Shown piece after piece: positions 1-7,859 of a DNA stretch of 8,212 nucleotides. Position 1 is the stretch's first letter. The number at the start of each line of letters is the position of its first letter. The notes under the pieces are model-generated. The model saw only the letters and a program-made list of their open reading frames with translations. It made no database searches and was not told the origin of the DNA. The DNA is taken from NCBI GenBank assembly GCA_022708385.1, contig JAKIYU010000111.1, positions 1 to 8,212 on the forward strand, given 5' to 3'. This DNA is from Bacteroidota bacterium (GTDB lineage Bacteria > Bacteroidota > Bacteroidia > Bacteroidales > PXBB01). A program made the translations under genes and the position numbers.

Positions 1-3000
1 CATTTCTTTTAAATATGGCATCATCAGCTACAATAATACCTCCATCATAACTAAGTAAATATGGCAATCTTTTACAAAGTTGGTTCGGCTCGTGAGTATT
101 GGGAATACAAATTACCGACCTACCAAGTAATACAGCGGTATGGGCGTCTTGAATTGTCGCTTCATTAAGCATAATAAGTTTTCCCTGTTTACTTTGTCCA
201 GTAACATCGGATACAGGTGGTGATGGTGGCACGCTAACTATAGGCAAATAATGCCTGTAACCAGCATCTCCCCAGACTTCTATGCCTTGCCACATAGTTT
301 CACAACTTGATAATCCCATAAAAATTGAATTGTCAAGTGTCAAATTTCCCTCTCTTTCTACAATCACTCTGCTATTTGGGTCAAATTCAAAAGTCATATC
401 TTCAATTGTAATTTCAATTCCTGCAGGTATCCATATTGTGCCTCTTACTTTTATAGGGCTGTTTGCATTGCCAAAGGGGTTATTCCCATCAGTCCATGTG
501 GCATTTGTTGAAGCAGTAAAATCACCATCTTGAGTGTATGTAGCATTATTTGAACAGCAATTTTCATTATACCCGACAACAGAGGGTATGACTTGTATCA
601 ACTGGGAATAAAAAGAAGAACACATATTGACATCTGTTACTTTTTGAGTAACGAGGTAATTTCCTGGTGCAGGAAAATTATGAACAACACTCTGGGGATT
701 GTTAATAAATGAAACGAAGTTGCCATCGTTTTCAAAATCCCATTCATAAGTTAGGTTTTGGTCGTACGTGTTGCTTTGAAAAGTAGCGTTTGTTTGGCAG
801 AGGTTGGTAACTGAAAAACCGACTGCTGGTTCATACTCGCTAATTTCAATACTATTAGTTGTAGAACAACCATTTTCATCAGTGATGGTTACTGAATATA
901 ATCCGATTGACAAATTGTCTATATCTTGTGTGGTTTGATTATTACTCCAAATAAAAGAGTAAGGTGGGTTCCCTCCTACTAAAACAGCACTAGCGCTTCC
1001 ATTATTTTCACCAACACATACATCACTTCCAATTATGTTTGAAGAAAATCCATAAGAATCATTCGTATAATTAATTTCCAAAATATTTTCGACGTTAAAA
1101 GATGTGTTTGTACAGATAGCACTATGGGGTCCTTGATATTCTGTTCCAACGTAATATGGGAAAGTTCCGTAAGGTGGATTTTGTGAATTAATATCATAAT
1201 TAACCCAATCTATTAACCCAATACTATTACTTGTTTGTGTTTGCACATTTTCTCCTGATATTGTTATAAGTGGAAAAGTAAATCCAAGCGATGCCCAAGA
1301 CATTATAGCTGTTTTAATTTTTACATTTAGAAAATATTCTCCAGTTGGTATTGAACAAGGTAGAGTATAATTGATTGATATTGGAGCTCCTGCCCAATAA
1401 CAACATGTAGCCATTCCAGCAAGATGATAATTGTATTGTTGAGTAAAAATGGAATACTCAGTTCCTATATATTTATCTTTTAAATAATACTCTGCATCAA
1501 TAATTATGTTTAATTGACCTTGCATACCTGTATAAGGCGCGTAACCATTATAATTTGTTATAATTGAAACTATATCTTGTGGTGTTATTGAAATTGAATT
1601 ATTAGATGGTGGTTGAAAATTCAAATTTAAATATGTGTTTTTAATAATTTTAATATAATATGTATTATATATATACAAATTCCTAAAATATATTAAACTG
1701 TCATTTATTATTGAATTTTCAACTTCATTTAAGTTTTCACATATACTATCATATAAGTAATAGCTGTAAACAATTGTATCATTAAAATAATTTTTTGTAT
1801 TAAAAATACAACTATCAGGAATAGCTGTAAAGACAAACCATAAAACAGAATCAATTAATTCAGATGGTTGTAAAATAAACGTCGAAGTATCCATTACTAG
1901 TTCAATGGCAGTTCCACAACTAGCTCCATGAATAGTTACTACTACACTATCAAAATCGTTACACCCGTTCGTATCGGTAACCGTCAGATAATAAGTGGTA
2001 TTCAGCAATGGCTTTGACCATGGCCTCGCCACTGTACTATCACTCAACCCGGTTCCCGGGCTCCACATATATGTGCAACCGGCCATAGAATCAGTGCCCA
2101 TCTGTACGCTGTCGCCTGCAAAAATAAGTGTGTCGGGGCCGGCGTTGGCGGTGGGCAGGGGGTGGATGGTAATTTTAATGGCATCGTGGTACATGGAATA
2201 AATTTCATCGTCTGTTAAAGCGCGGTTGTAAATGCGCATTTCGTCTATGCTGCCGGTAAAGTTATACATGCTGCCGTTGTAGGTGCCTATGTTTCTGTTG
2301 TACGAGCCCAGCGTGGAATAATTGGCCGAAGCCAGCGAAAACACCTGGCTGCCGTCCACATAAGCTTTATAGGTTGCCCCGTCGTACGACAGTATCAGGT
2401 GGCGCCACTGCCCGTTGTTGATGGAAACACCTGTAGAATAATAGTTGCTTTCACCACGCAGGTATATGTCGTATTTGCCGCTGCGCTCCATAAGCGCAAT
2501 GCTTGAGCCTGCCGTTGTACCGTAATGTAAGGTTAGTATCCTGCTCTGTGTAGTACTAGCCGTAGTTTTAACCCATGTTGATATGGTAAATTCCGACAAG
2601 TCGGGCAACAGGTTCTGAGGGTTGCTTAGGCTCACGTAAGCGCTTCCGTTAAAATTAAGCGCATGGTAAAGTTTATCGTTTCTTCCGGTTGTAAATGTAG
2701 TATTGGTGCCTGTGCCATAAAAGCCATGGCCCGAATAGTCATTCAAATCGCCGTTAAACAACCAGTAGGCTGCCAGCCCGCTGTCGGATACGTTGGCATA
2801 AAGAGTGTCGCAAGAGCTGATGGCCAGACGTCTGAAACAACTTGTCTGAGGCAGTGTATCGTTATGCAGATAAGTAGATGCCGTTGCCCCGGTAATATCC
2901 GACCAGTTGCCCGCACATCCATACTGCTGCTGCCACTGATACAAGTAAGTGCTGTCGGTGCCCGCCGGCAATGAGCCAGTGAAGCTTGCAGGCTGTGCAT

Positions 3001-6000
3001 GGTAACACACCGCCTGGGTTGGGCCAATAATTCCGGGATTGCTTATCTGGTTTATATAAATGCGGACATCGGGATTGTTGTAAAGCGACACTATTTCATT
3101 TTGGCTCAACGCCCTGTCGAAAATCTGCACCTCGTCAATCTTTCCGTTGTACCAGAAGGTGTTATTGTGGTTGCCCAGCCATATATTTCTGTTAAAATTA
3201 TAGGAGGTATAACTGATGGTTCTCGAAACGTTACCGTTGACATATAATGTGGCGGTAGTCCCGTCCATAACCACAGCAATATGTGTCCAGTCGAGTGTGG
3301 CATTTATGGTGCCGCTACTCCAGGGCGTGGTATGTATGCCCATATCCCATTTGCCACCCTTAATACCAATATAAAAACGGTTGTCTGTACCTCCTGCTTG
3401 TCCGGCACTCATTACCATCATATTTCCCGTTGAGCTTGCTTTTACCCACAAAGAGAAAGTGTGTGGTGCAGTTGCCGGATTTAATCCGCTGCCATAATTC
3501 AAATCGGTGTATTGTGAACCGGTGAAATTTAGGGCGCTGTTGGCTGTATTGTCTTTATCGGTAGTCCATAATGCACCGTAATTAGTACAGTGATAATTGT
3601 TGCCCGAACGGTCGAAATAATCATTATTAAATGGATACCGGGCTTTTAACCCTTGTGCGATTGTATTTGAGTACGCTGTATCGCAACTGCTTATTACTTT
3701 TCTGCGAAAGCAGGCTTCCTGCGAAAGGACGCCCGCCTGATATGTAGCATTTACAGCACCGGAAATATCCGACCAGCTACCTGAGCATAAAGGTTGCTGT
3801 TGCCACCGGTAGGTATAACTGCCTGTCCCCCCGGAAGGCACAGTGGCCGTAAATGCAACCGGTATGGTGTTTTTACATATAGTCTGGCTGCTGGATATAC
3901 TACCGGGAGCTAATACCGGCAAAACGCTTACTTTAAGAAAGGGCGCCTGCCACAAAGCGTTGATTTCGGAAAGGCTTAAGGCCCTGTTATAAACACGCAC
4001 TTCATCAATACTTCCGTTAAAATTATAACTGCCGCCATCGTAAGTGCCAATGTTTCTGTTATAAGAACCAAGGGTTGAATAATTGGATGAGTTTACTGTT
4101 AACACCACCAAACTGTCTATATAAGCTTTGTAAGCTGAGCCGTCGAAAGTAAGTGCTACCAGATGCCATTGCCCATCGTTAATATAAACATTGGTTGTAT
4201 AATAGCTGTTTTCACCTTTCAGATAAAAATCAAATTTGCCGCTGCGTTCCATAATTGAAATGCTTGACCCTTTAGAATCACCATAGTGTAGTGTTACAAT
4301 TCTTTGCATGTACGAATTGGAAGTCGTTTTAATCCATGCAGAAATGCTAAACTTCGACAAGTCGGTAAGCAGGTTCTGTGGGTTGTTTAAACTAACGTAA
4401 GCATTACCGTTAAAAACAGCAGTATTATTAACATTGCCGCTTCTGTCGGTACCCCATGTTACATTTGTGCCTGTGCCATGTACGCCTGTACCAGAATAAT
4501 CTTTGCAATCGCCGTCGAACGACCAGTAACCTACCAACCCGCTGTCCAGAGCAACGGCCATCACAGTGTCGCAGGCATTAAAATCGAGCCTTCTGTAGCA
4601 GTTTGTTGCCGTTAATGTATCAGGGGCATAGGTAATTGCCGTAGCGCCGCTTATGTCCGTCCAGACGCCCGTACAGTTTGGTTGTTTTTGCCAAATGTAA
4701 GTATAAATACCATCACCACCTGTGGGTGTACTTCCGAAAAAGGGTTCCGGAGCGGTTTTGTAACAGATAGTTTGGTTGTTTCCTATATCCCCTGGTGCCA
4801 ACATCCCATATACGTTTATAACAACGGCATCTGTTGCAGTACACCCCATCGCATTGCTAACCGTTACGGTATAGGTGGTGGCTACGGTAGGGCTTACTAC
4901 AGGATTTCGCAGACTTGTCTGCCCGGTAAGTGAGTTGTCGGCAGGTGAAGACGCCCAGTTGTAGGTATAAGCTTCGTTAGCATTAAGCTGTGTGCTTCCT
5001 CCTAAACAGATGGTATCGTTGCTTCCGGCTTCTGCCGAGCAATCCATCACAATTTCAAAAGCACTGCTTAATTCAGATGTATTACTGGAGTCGTCTGTAG
5101 CTGTAGCCACCAGATAATCCCAGTTATAATTGCTTATGGCTGCATTCCAGTTGCCGTTGGTGTCGGCAGTTACTGTAGTTATGTATTCATTGGCATTTTG
5201 TGTTCCTGTGCTGCCGAAAATTTCTATGGTATCATAAGCTTCCGATGTACCGAACAAAATTCCGGTAGGCGCAATGGTATCAATTAGAGGGGCCGCTTTC
5301 CCTTCATTGCCCCACCAATCTTCACCGGCCCAAAGTGTTAAGTTTATAGCAACATCATTATTATATATCCTGTTTCTTGATATTTTATTGTTTTTTCCAT
5401 TGCTTATAGCTATTCCTGTCCACGTGCTGTTTGTTATTGTGTTGGCTTCGTGTGTCCCTGTGCCACCAATAATGCAACTGTCGGCATCAAGCCATTGATT
5501 TTGTAAAACAATATTTTCGGCTGTAGAACCCAAATTAGTAACACCACCTGTATCGGTTCCTAAAATGTTGCCCTGTATGATGCAATGCGGCGCCGCTATA
5601 TATACTCCCATAGCCCTGTAGTACCCTTGTTCATAACCGCCCACCTCCTGAAAAACATTGTCTATAATTTTGGCATTGGGCCCCCAGACTAAAACGCCAT
5701 AACTCAGATAAAAATTCCTTATGCAAAGCCCTTTAATAACATATCTTTCCGACGAGCCGCTGGTATTGAAACAATGAGAATTGTAAGGGATATTTGTGCC
5801 GTCAATGATAATGTTTGGCCCGTTGTTATAACTGTAACCGCTTTGTGTGGTACCATCAATTTTTATGGGTTTATTCAATGTAGGTAGGGTGTAATTTAAA
5901 GTAATGGTATGCGTACCTGAACCAGAGATATTAAAATTTATCACAGATGAATCAGGAGCATCGTTGGCTTTGCGTATAGCCCATTGCAGGGTGCCGTACA

Positions 6001-6154
6001 TGGTTGTATCGCACAGACTGTCAACATAGTTATAGGGGTATGTGAAGGGGTCGGGGTCGCCGGTTTTGGTAACCGTGAACACATTCTGTGCATGGGCATC
6101 GGGCAATATAATGACAAAACTTATAAAAATCAAAACACATAAATGTTTAAACAT
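1..6154 (-). CDS. Giant secreted multidomain adhesin-like protein (beta-helix, LamG x3, PKD, SprB repeat), 3' end outside window
   Basis: The frame is open from an ATG at 6154 to the left edge: 2,051 codons, no stop, so the C-terminus is missing. Residues 1-22 are a signal peptide (hydrophobic LCVLIFISFVIIL, cleavage after AHA). Order: right-handed beta-helix about 23-371 (GTLQWAIRKAND, KIDGTTQSGY motifs); Ig/PKD-like 372-450; three Cys-repeat plus LamG modules 453-735, 749-1025, 1039-1322; PKD 1325-1411 (PTANAGPD); pre-peptidase-C-like sandwich 1412-1515 (SVLWFVFTA, YNTYYIKI); unrecognised region about 1530-1705; SprB repeat 1712-1771 (GGNPPYSFIW, TDENGC); PKD 1776-1857 (YEWDFENDG); second beta-helix-like part from 1873 (MWQGIEVWGD). 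By family knowledge such proteins are T9SS-exported surface adhesins; a C-terminal sorting domain would lie off the edge and is inferred. It starts 11 nt after the preceding small secreted gene. Base composition changes sharply near 1,920-2,000. The ligand is unknown. Confidence 0.95.
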   Translation of the reverse strand, partial: MFKHLCVLIFISFVIILPDAHAQNVFTVTKTGDPDPFTYPYNYVDSLCDTTMYGTLQWAIRKANDAPDSSVINFNISGSGTHTITLNYTLPTLNKPIKIDGTTQSGYSYNNGPNIIIDGTNIPYNSHCFNTSGSSERYVIKGLCIRNFYLSYGVLVWGPNAKIIDNVFQEVGGYEQGYYRAMGVYIAAPHCIIQGNILGTDTGGVTNLGSTAENIVLQNQWLDADSCIIGGTGTHEANTITNSTWTGIAISNGKNNKISRNRIYNNDVAINLTLWAGEDWWGNEGKAAPLIDTIAPTGILFGTSEAYDTIEIFGSTGTQNANEYITTVTADTNGNWNAAISNYNWDYLVATATDDSSNTSELSSAFEIVMDCSAEAGSNDTICLGGSTQLNANEAYTYNWASSPADNSLTGQTSLRNPVVSPTVATTYTVTVSNAMGCTATDAVVINVYGMLAPGDIGNNQTICYKTAPEPFFGSTPTGGDGIYTYIWQKQPNCTGVWTDISGATAITYAPDTLTATNCYRRLDFNACDTVMAVALDSGLVGYWSFDGDCKDYSGTGVHGTGTNVTWGTDRSGNVNNTAVFNGNAYVSLNNPQNLLTDLSKFSISAWIKTTSNSYMQRIVTLHYGDSKGSSISIMERSGKFDFYLKGENSYYTTNVYINDGQWHLVALTFDGSAYKAYIDSLVVLTVNSSNYSTLGSYNRNIGTYDGGSYNFNGSIDEVRVYNRALSLSEINALWQAPFLKVSVLPVLAPGSISSSQTICKNTIPVAFTATVPSGGTGSYTYRWQQQPLCSGSWSDISGAVNATYQAGVLSQEACFRRKVISSCDTAYSNTIAQGLKARYPFNNDYFDRSGNNYHCTNYGALWTTDKDNTANSALNFTGSQYTDLNYGSGLNPATAPHTFSLWVKASSTGNMMVMSAGQAGGTDNRFYIGIKGGKWDMGIHTTPWSSGTINATLDWTHIAVVMDGTTATLYVNGNVSRTISYTSYNFNRNIWLGNHNNTFWYNGKIDEVQIFDRALSQNEIVSLYNNPDVRIYINQISNPGIIGPTQAVCYHAQPASFTGSLPAGTDSTYLYQWQQQYGCAGNWSDITGATASTYLHNDTLPQTSCFRRLAISSCDTLYANVSDSGLAAYWLFNGDLNDYSGHGFYGTGTNTTFTTGRNDKLYHALNFNGSAYVSLSNPQNLLPDLSEFTISTWVKTTASTTQSRILTLHYGTTAGSSIALMERSGKYDIYLRGESNYYSTGVSINNGQWRHLILSYDGATYKAYVDGSQVFSLASANYSTLGSYNRNIGTYNGSMYNFTGSIDEMRIYNRALTDDEIYSMYHDAIKITIHPLPTANAGPDTLIFAGDSVQMGTDSMAGCTYMWSPGTGLSDSTVARPWSKPLLNTTYYLTVTDTNGCNDFDSVVVTIHGASCGTAIELVMDTSTFILQPSELIDSVLWFVFTAIPDSCIFNTKNYFNDTIVYSYYLYDSICENLNEVENSIINDSLIYFRNLYIYNTYYIKIIKNTYLNLNFQPPSNNSISITPQDIVSIITNYNGYAPYTGMQGQLNIIIDAEYYLKDKYIGTEYSIFTQQYNYHLAGMATCCYWAGAPISINYTLPCSIPTGEYFLNVKIKTAIMSWASLGFTFPLITISGENVQTQTSNSIGLIDWVNYDINSQNPPYGTFPYYVGTEYQGPHSAICTNTSFNVENILEINYTNDSYGFSSNIIGSDVCVGENNGSASAVLVGGNPPYSFIWSNNQTTQDIDNLSIGLYSVTITDENGCSTTNSIEISEYEPAVGFSVTNLCQTNATFQSNTYDQNLTYEWDFENDGNFVSFINNPQSVVHNFPAPGNYLVTQKVTDVNMCSSFYSQLIQVIPSVVGYNENCCSNNATYTQDGDFTASTNATWTDGNNPFGNANSPIKVRGTIWIPAGIEITIEDMTFEFDPNSRVIVEREGNLTLDNSIFMGLSSCETMWQGIEVWGDAGYRHYLPIVSVPPSPPVSDVTGQSKQGKLIMLNEATIQDAHTAVLLGRSVICIPNTHEPNQLCKRLPYLLSYDGGIIVADDAIFKRN
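2189..3040 (-). repeat. Module 3 of the adhesin: Cys-repeat (residues 1039-1125) plus LamG domain (1126-1322)
   Basis: The repeat reads NPGIIGPTQAVC, WQQQYGCAGNWSDITGA, CFRR and SSCDTLYAN. The LamG domain runs from GLAAYWLFNGDLNDYSG to SIDEMRIYNRAL. It shares long blocks with module 1 (YSTLGSYNRNIGTY, MERSGK, PQNLL, GQW) at a constant offset of 587 codons (1,761 nt). At the DNA level many third positions differ and this copy is the more GC-rich, so the duplication looks old and the protein sequence conserved. Confidence 0.88.
3080..3910 (-). repeat. Module 2 of the adhesin: Cys-repeat (residues 749-834) plus divergent LamG domain (835-1025)
   Basis: The repeat reads APGSISSSQTIC, then WQQQPLCSGSWSDISGA, CFRR and SSCDTAYSN, clearly homologous to the repeats of modules 1 and 3. 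The LamG domain runs from GLKARYPFNNDYFDRSG to KIDEVQIFDRAL and is 191 residues, six shorter than its neighbours. It lacks their shared LHYG and MERSGK segments and instead has HTFSLWVKASSTGN and LDWTHIAVVMDG. It therefore belongs to a different LamG lineage from the flanking copies. Confidence 0.87.
3950..4798 (-). repeat. Module 1 of the adhesin: Cys-repeat (residues 453-538) plus LamG domain (539-735)
   Basis: The 86-residue repeat starts APGDIGNNQTIC and carries WTDISGA, a CYRR motif and a CDT motif, giving four regularly placed cysteines. It resembles an Ig-like repeat common in Bacteroidota surface proteins. The LamG/concanavalin-like domain follows directly, from GLVGYWSFDG to SIDEVRVYNRAL, with the typical GQWHLVALTFDG strand. 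LamG folds commonly bind glycans or proteins; no ligand can be read here. This LamG is 197 residues, the same length as module 3, and aligns with it without gaps. Confidence 0.88.
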
Positions 6155-6165
6155 ATAATTCGTAT

Positions 6166-6627
6166 TTAATGCTTTTTAAAATATAATTTATTGGAAATTT
6201 GTCCATTGGGCTTCTGCACATATACAGTCAGGCATTTAAAGGCATCGCTTTGTGCCTTGCTCAGCCTGAACACCGTTTTGGCATGATAGCCCTCTATTTT
6301 TTTATGTTTGCCATTATTATCAAGAAAAAAACTGCTGCCCTGTGATATAAATGGAACTTCACGCGTCAACACATCTCCTGTGTCGGCTGTTGTACCAAAC
6401 AGGTAAAAGGCCTTGGAAGCCATCGCCTTATCATTTATCAGAAAAAGCACCTGCAGCGACACCGAATCATCGGAATTTGTGAGTACGGCATTTTCAATAG
6501 CAGGCATTGCTGATAAATCCATAATCTTTAAAGTGCCGGTATTGGTTGTACCTCCCGGTGTTTGACAGAGGATACGCGTACATACTACCATTATTATTGC
6601 ATATAATAAAAATAACGACTTTTTCAT
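6166..6627 (-). CDS. Small secreted protein of unknown family (153 aa)
   Basis: I do not recognise this family. The ATG at 6627 gives MKKSLFLLYAIIMVV, a clean signal peptide probably cleaved just before QTPGG around residue 22. The in-frame ATG at 6672 would put 15 extra residues before the signal peptide and lies just downstream of a candidate -7 element, so it is unlikely. The mature part, about 130 residues, alternates hydrophobic and polar residues (VSLQVLFLIND, KAFYLFGTT, LTVYVQKPNG, NKLYFKK), which suggests a beta-sandwich. The cysteine before the cleavage site is not in a lipobox (RILC), so a lipoprotein is unlikely. The stop codon lies 11 nt before the start of the giant adhesin, so the two are probably one transcript. 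Inferred role: an accessory or periplasmic/surface partner of the adhesin; untested. Confidence 0.85.
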   Translation of the reverse strand: MKKSLFLLYAIIMVVCTRILCQTPGGTTNTGTLKIMDLSAMPAIENAVLTNSDDSVSLQVLFLINDKAMASKAFYLFGTTADTGDVLTREVPFISQGSSFFLDNNGKHKKIEGYHAKTVFRLSKAQSDAFKCLTVYVQKPNGQISNKLYFKKH

Positions 6628-6784
6628 ATTTTTATAAAATAAACTATGTGTTTCTGAAAATAAAATAGACATGCGAATATATTAAATATAAACTTAACAA
6701 ACAAATATTTTTTTTGATAATTTGGTTGATTTTACTTTTTATTTGGCAAAAAACAAACAAGGTATGCTTACAAGCCAAGCCACA
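6628..6784. other. 157-nt intergenic region between FISUMP gene and small secreted gene
   Basis: The stretch is strongly AT-rich and has no gene. Apart from the candidate promoter at 6674-6705 I see only a short 4-bp stem (GCTT/AAGC) just after the FISUMP stop codon, too weak to call a terminator. Readthrough from the upstream pair is therefore possible. Confidence 0.6.
6674..6705 (-). promoter_or_regulatory. Candidate Bacteroidota promoter for the small secreted gene and the adhesin
   Basis: On the minus strand TTTG (6702-6705) is followed by a 20-nt AT-rich spacer and TATATTCG (6674-6681). This fits the Bacteroidota consensus TTTG and TAnnTTTG with one mismatch. Transcription would start near 6668-6670, leaving a leader of about 40 nt before the ATG at 6627. 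AT-rich DNA yields such matches by chance, so confidence is moderate. Confidence 0.45.
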
Positions 6785-7354
6785 TCAGTTTTTCAGGCAC
6801 CTTACCGAAAGGGCTTTTACATTTTTGCTGAAATAAAAAAACAAATTGCCGTTTTCGTTGTAAAAGTTAAGATACCAGATATGCTCAAGGTAATCCTGCG
6901 ACACAGTCCAGTAATACCCGTTGGCATTCAGATCAAAAAATGCATCATTGCTGCTTAGTTGGCCTCCTAGGAGCGCATCAAACCCCGATATGCCGTTTTT
7001 TATCAGCGGGATATAGGCATTCGAACCATTTTGTTCAGTGTTTTCAATAAGGATTTCAAATTCAGCACGGGAAGGTAAATGCCAGCCGCGGGGACATACT
7101 TTTTTGGCTGTTTCCCAGTCGTAAAGACGCCCAAACTTAACACAGTTTAAACTGTCGTTGTTATAGCACCAACTGCCTTCAGGGGTGTAATAGTTCAGGT
7201 TTTCGGCCATCCACCACTGGGTGCCTATTTTTATAGTTTTATATACCCGGCCGTCGTCACTGTCCTTAAGTGTGCCGGTCTCCTGTGCGTGAAGGTATAC
7301 CATGGGAAAAAAGACCCAGGCAATGACTGTTGACAGAATGTATTTGTTTTTCAT
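6785..7354 (-). CDS. Secreted FISUMP-domain protein (Fibrobacter succinogenes major paralogous domain), 189 aa
   Basis: The N-terminus MKNKYILSTVIAWVFFPMVYLHAQ is a signal peptide with probable cleavage after HA (residue 23). The mature protein is a full FISUMP domain: GTLKDSDDGRVYKTIKIG (27-44), WWMAENLNYYT (47-57), GSWCYNND, FGRLYDWETAKKVCPRGWHLP (74-94), a GYYWTVSQ segment and the C-terminal SVRCLKN. Four mature cysteines (63, 71, 87, 186) could form disulfides outside the cytoplasm. The domain is a recognised extracellular family, often lipoprotein or surface-attached, without a settled biochemical function; no lipobox is seen here. Its ATG overlaps the ispF stop codon in an ATGA arrangement, and 157 nt separate it from the next gene. 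The start is well defined by the overlap and the signal peptide. Confidence 0.93.
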   Translation of the reverse strand: MKNKYILSTVIAWVFFPMVYLHAQETGTLKDSDDGRVYKTIKIGTQWWMAENLNYYTPEGSWCYNNDSLNCVKFGRLYDWETAKKVCPRGWHLPSRAEFEILIENTEQNGSNAYIPLIKNGISGFDALLGGQLSSNDAFFDLNANGYYWTVSQDYLEHIWYLNFYNENGNLFFYFSKNVKALSVRCLKN

Positions 7355-7842
7355 AGGCTTGATGTATTTTTAATAATCAATGCTGTGGCATAGGCGCTGA
7401 CCCCTTCCTCACTGCCCACAAAACCCAGTTTTTCGGTGGTGGTGGCCTTTATGGAAATATCTTCTTCGGCTACCCCGAGAATGGGGGCAAGTGTCTTTTG
7501 CATTTCTGCCACGTAGCCCGAAATTTTAGGTTTCTGCAGGCACAGCGTCGTGTCCACATTGTTAATGCTGTAGCCGTTCTTTTGCAGTAATGCCACCACG
7601 TCCTTAAGCAATAATTTGCTGTCGATACCCTTGTACTGCGTTGCTGTGTCGGGAAAATGAAAGCCGATATCCCTTAAGCCGGCCGCTCCCAGCAACGCAT
7701 CGCAAATGGCATGAATGAGCACATCCGCATCCGAATGGCCGACGACCCCTTTGGTATGCGGTATTTTAATCCCTCCCATGGTCAGGGTGTAACCTTCCTC
7801 CAGACGATGCACATCGTAACCAAAACCCACTTTAATTTTCAA
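7351..7842 (-). CDS. ispF: 2-C-methyl-D-erythritol 2,4-cyclodiphosphate synthase (163 aa)
   Basis: IspF converts 4-diphosphocytidyl-2-C-methylerythritol 2-phosphate to the 2,4-cyclodiphosphate with release of CMP, in the cytoplasmic MEP pathway of isoprenoid synthesis; the enzyme is a metal-dependent homotrimer. Visible signature residues: GYDVHRL gives ligands D10 and H12; GHSDADVLIHAICDALLGAA gives H36 and ligand H44; then RDIG (D58), HFPD and the C-terminal KATTTEKLGF (132-141) with GSEEGV. Length matches the family's roughly 160 residues. No ATG is available at the 5' end. TTG at 7842 gives MKIKVGFGYDVHRL, the usual IspF N-terminus; GTG at 7830 is the alternative. A TTG at 7881 would add 13 unrelated residues and lies upstream of the promoter element. 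The stop codon overlaps the ATG of the FISUMP gene, implying coupled translation. Confidence 0.97.
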   Translation of the reverse strand: MKIKVGFGYDVHRLEEGYTLTMGGIKIPHTKGVVGHSDADVLIHAICDALLGAAGLRDIGFHFPDTATQYKGIDSKLLLKDVVALLQKNGYSINNVDTTLCLQKPKISGYVAEMQKTLAPILGVAEEDISIKATTTEKLGFVGSEEGVSAYATALIIKNTSSL

Positions 7843-7859
7843 AACCCAAAATTTTCTAC

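Noticed and set aside
2663..2974. Plus-strand open frame of about 100 codons (and others at 282-533, 1995-2201, 2999-3247, 4682-4933, 5274-5498)
   Set aside because: All lie antisense to the adhesin frame, which shows continuous recognisable domains here. The plus-strand products have no recognisable domain or composition of a real protein.
2743..3303. Minus-strand open frames at 2743-3027 and 3106-3303 in another frame
   Set aside because: They overlap the LamG and Cys-repeat coding frame out of phase and encode nothing recognisable.
6562..6570. Lipoprotein lipobox in the small secreted protein (cysteine near residue 21)
   Set aside because: The residues before the cysteine are R-I-L, not a lipobox, so signal peptidase I cleavage is more likely.
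6628..6672. Longer form of the small secreted protein from ATG at 6672
   Set aside because: It would put 15 polar and aromatic residues ahead of a complete signal peptide, and the ATG sits next to the candidate -7 element.
6757..6784. Terminator after the FISUMP gene
   Set aside because: Only a 4-bp GCTT/AAGC stem with a tiny loop; the T-rich stretch is not adjacent to a stable hairpin.
6722..6958. Plus-strand open frame of 78 codons; similar one at 7711-7935
   Set aside because: Antisense to the FISUMP gene and to ispF respectively; no supporting features.
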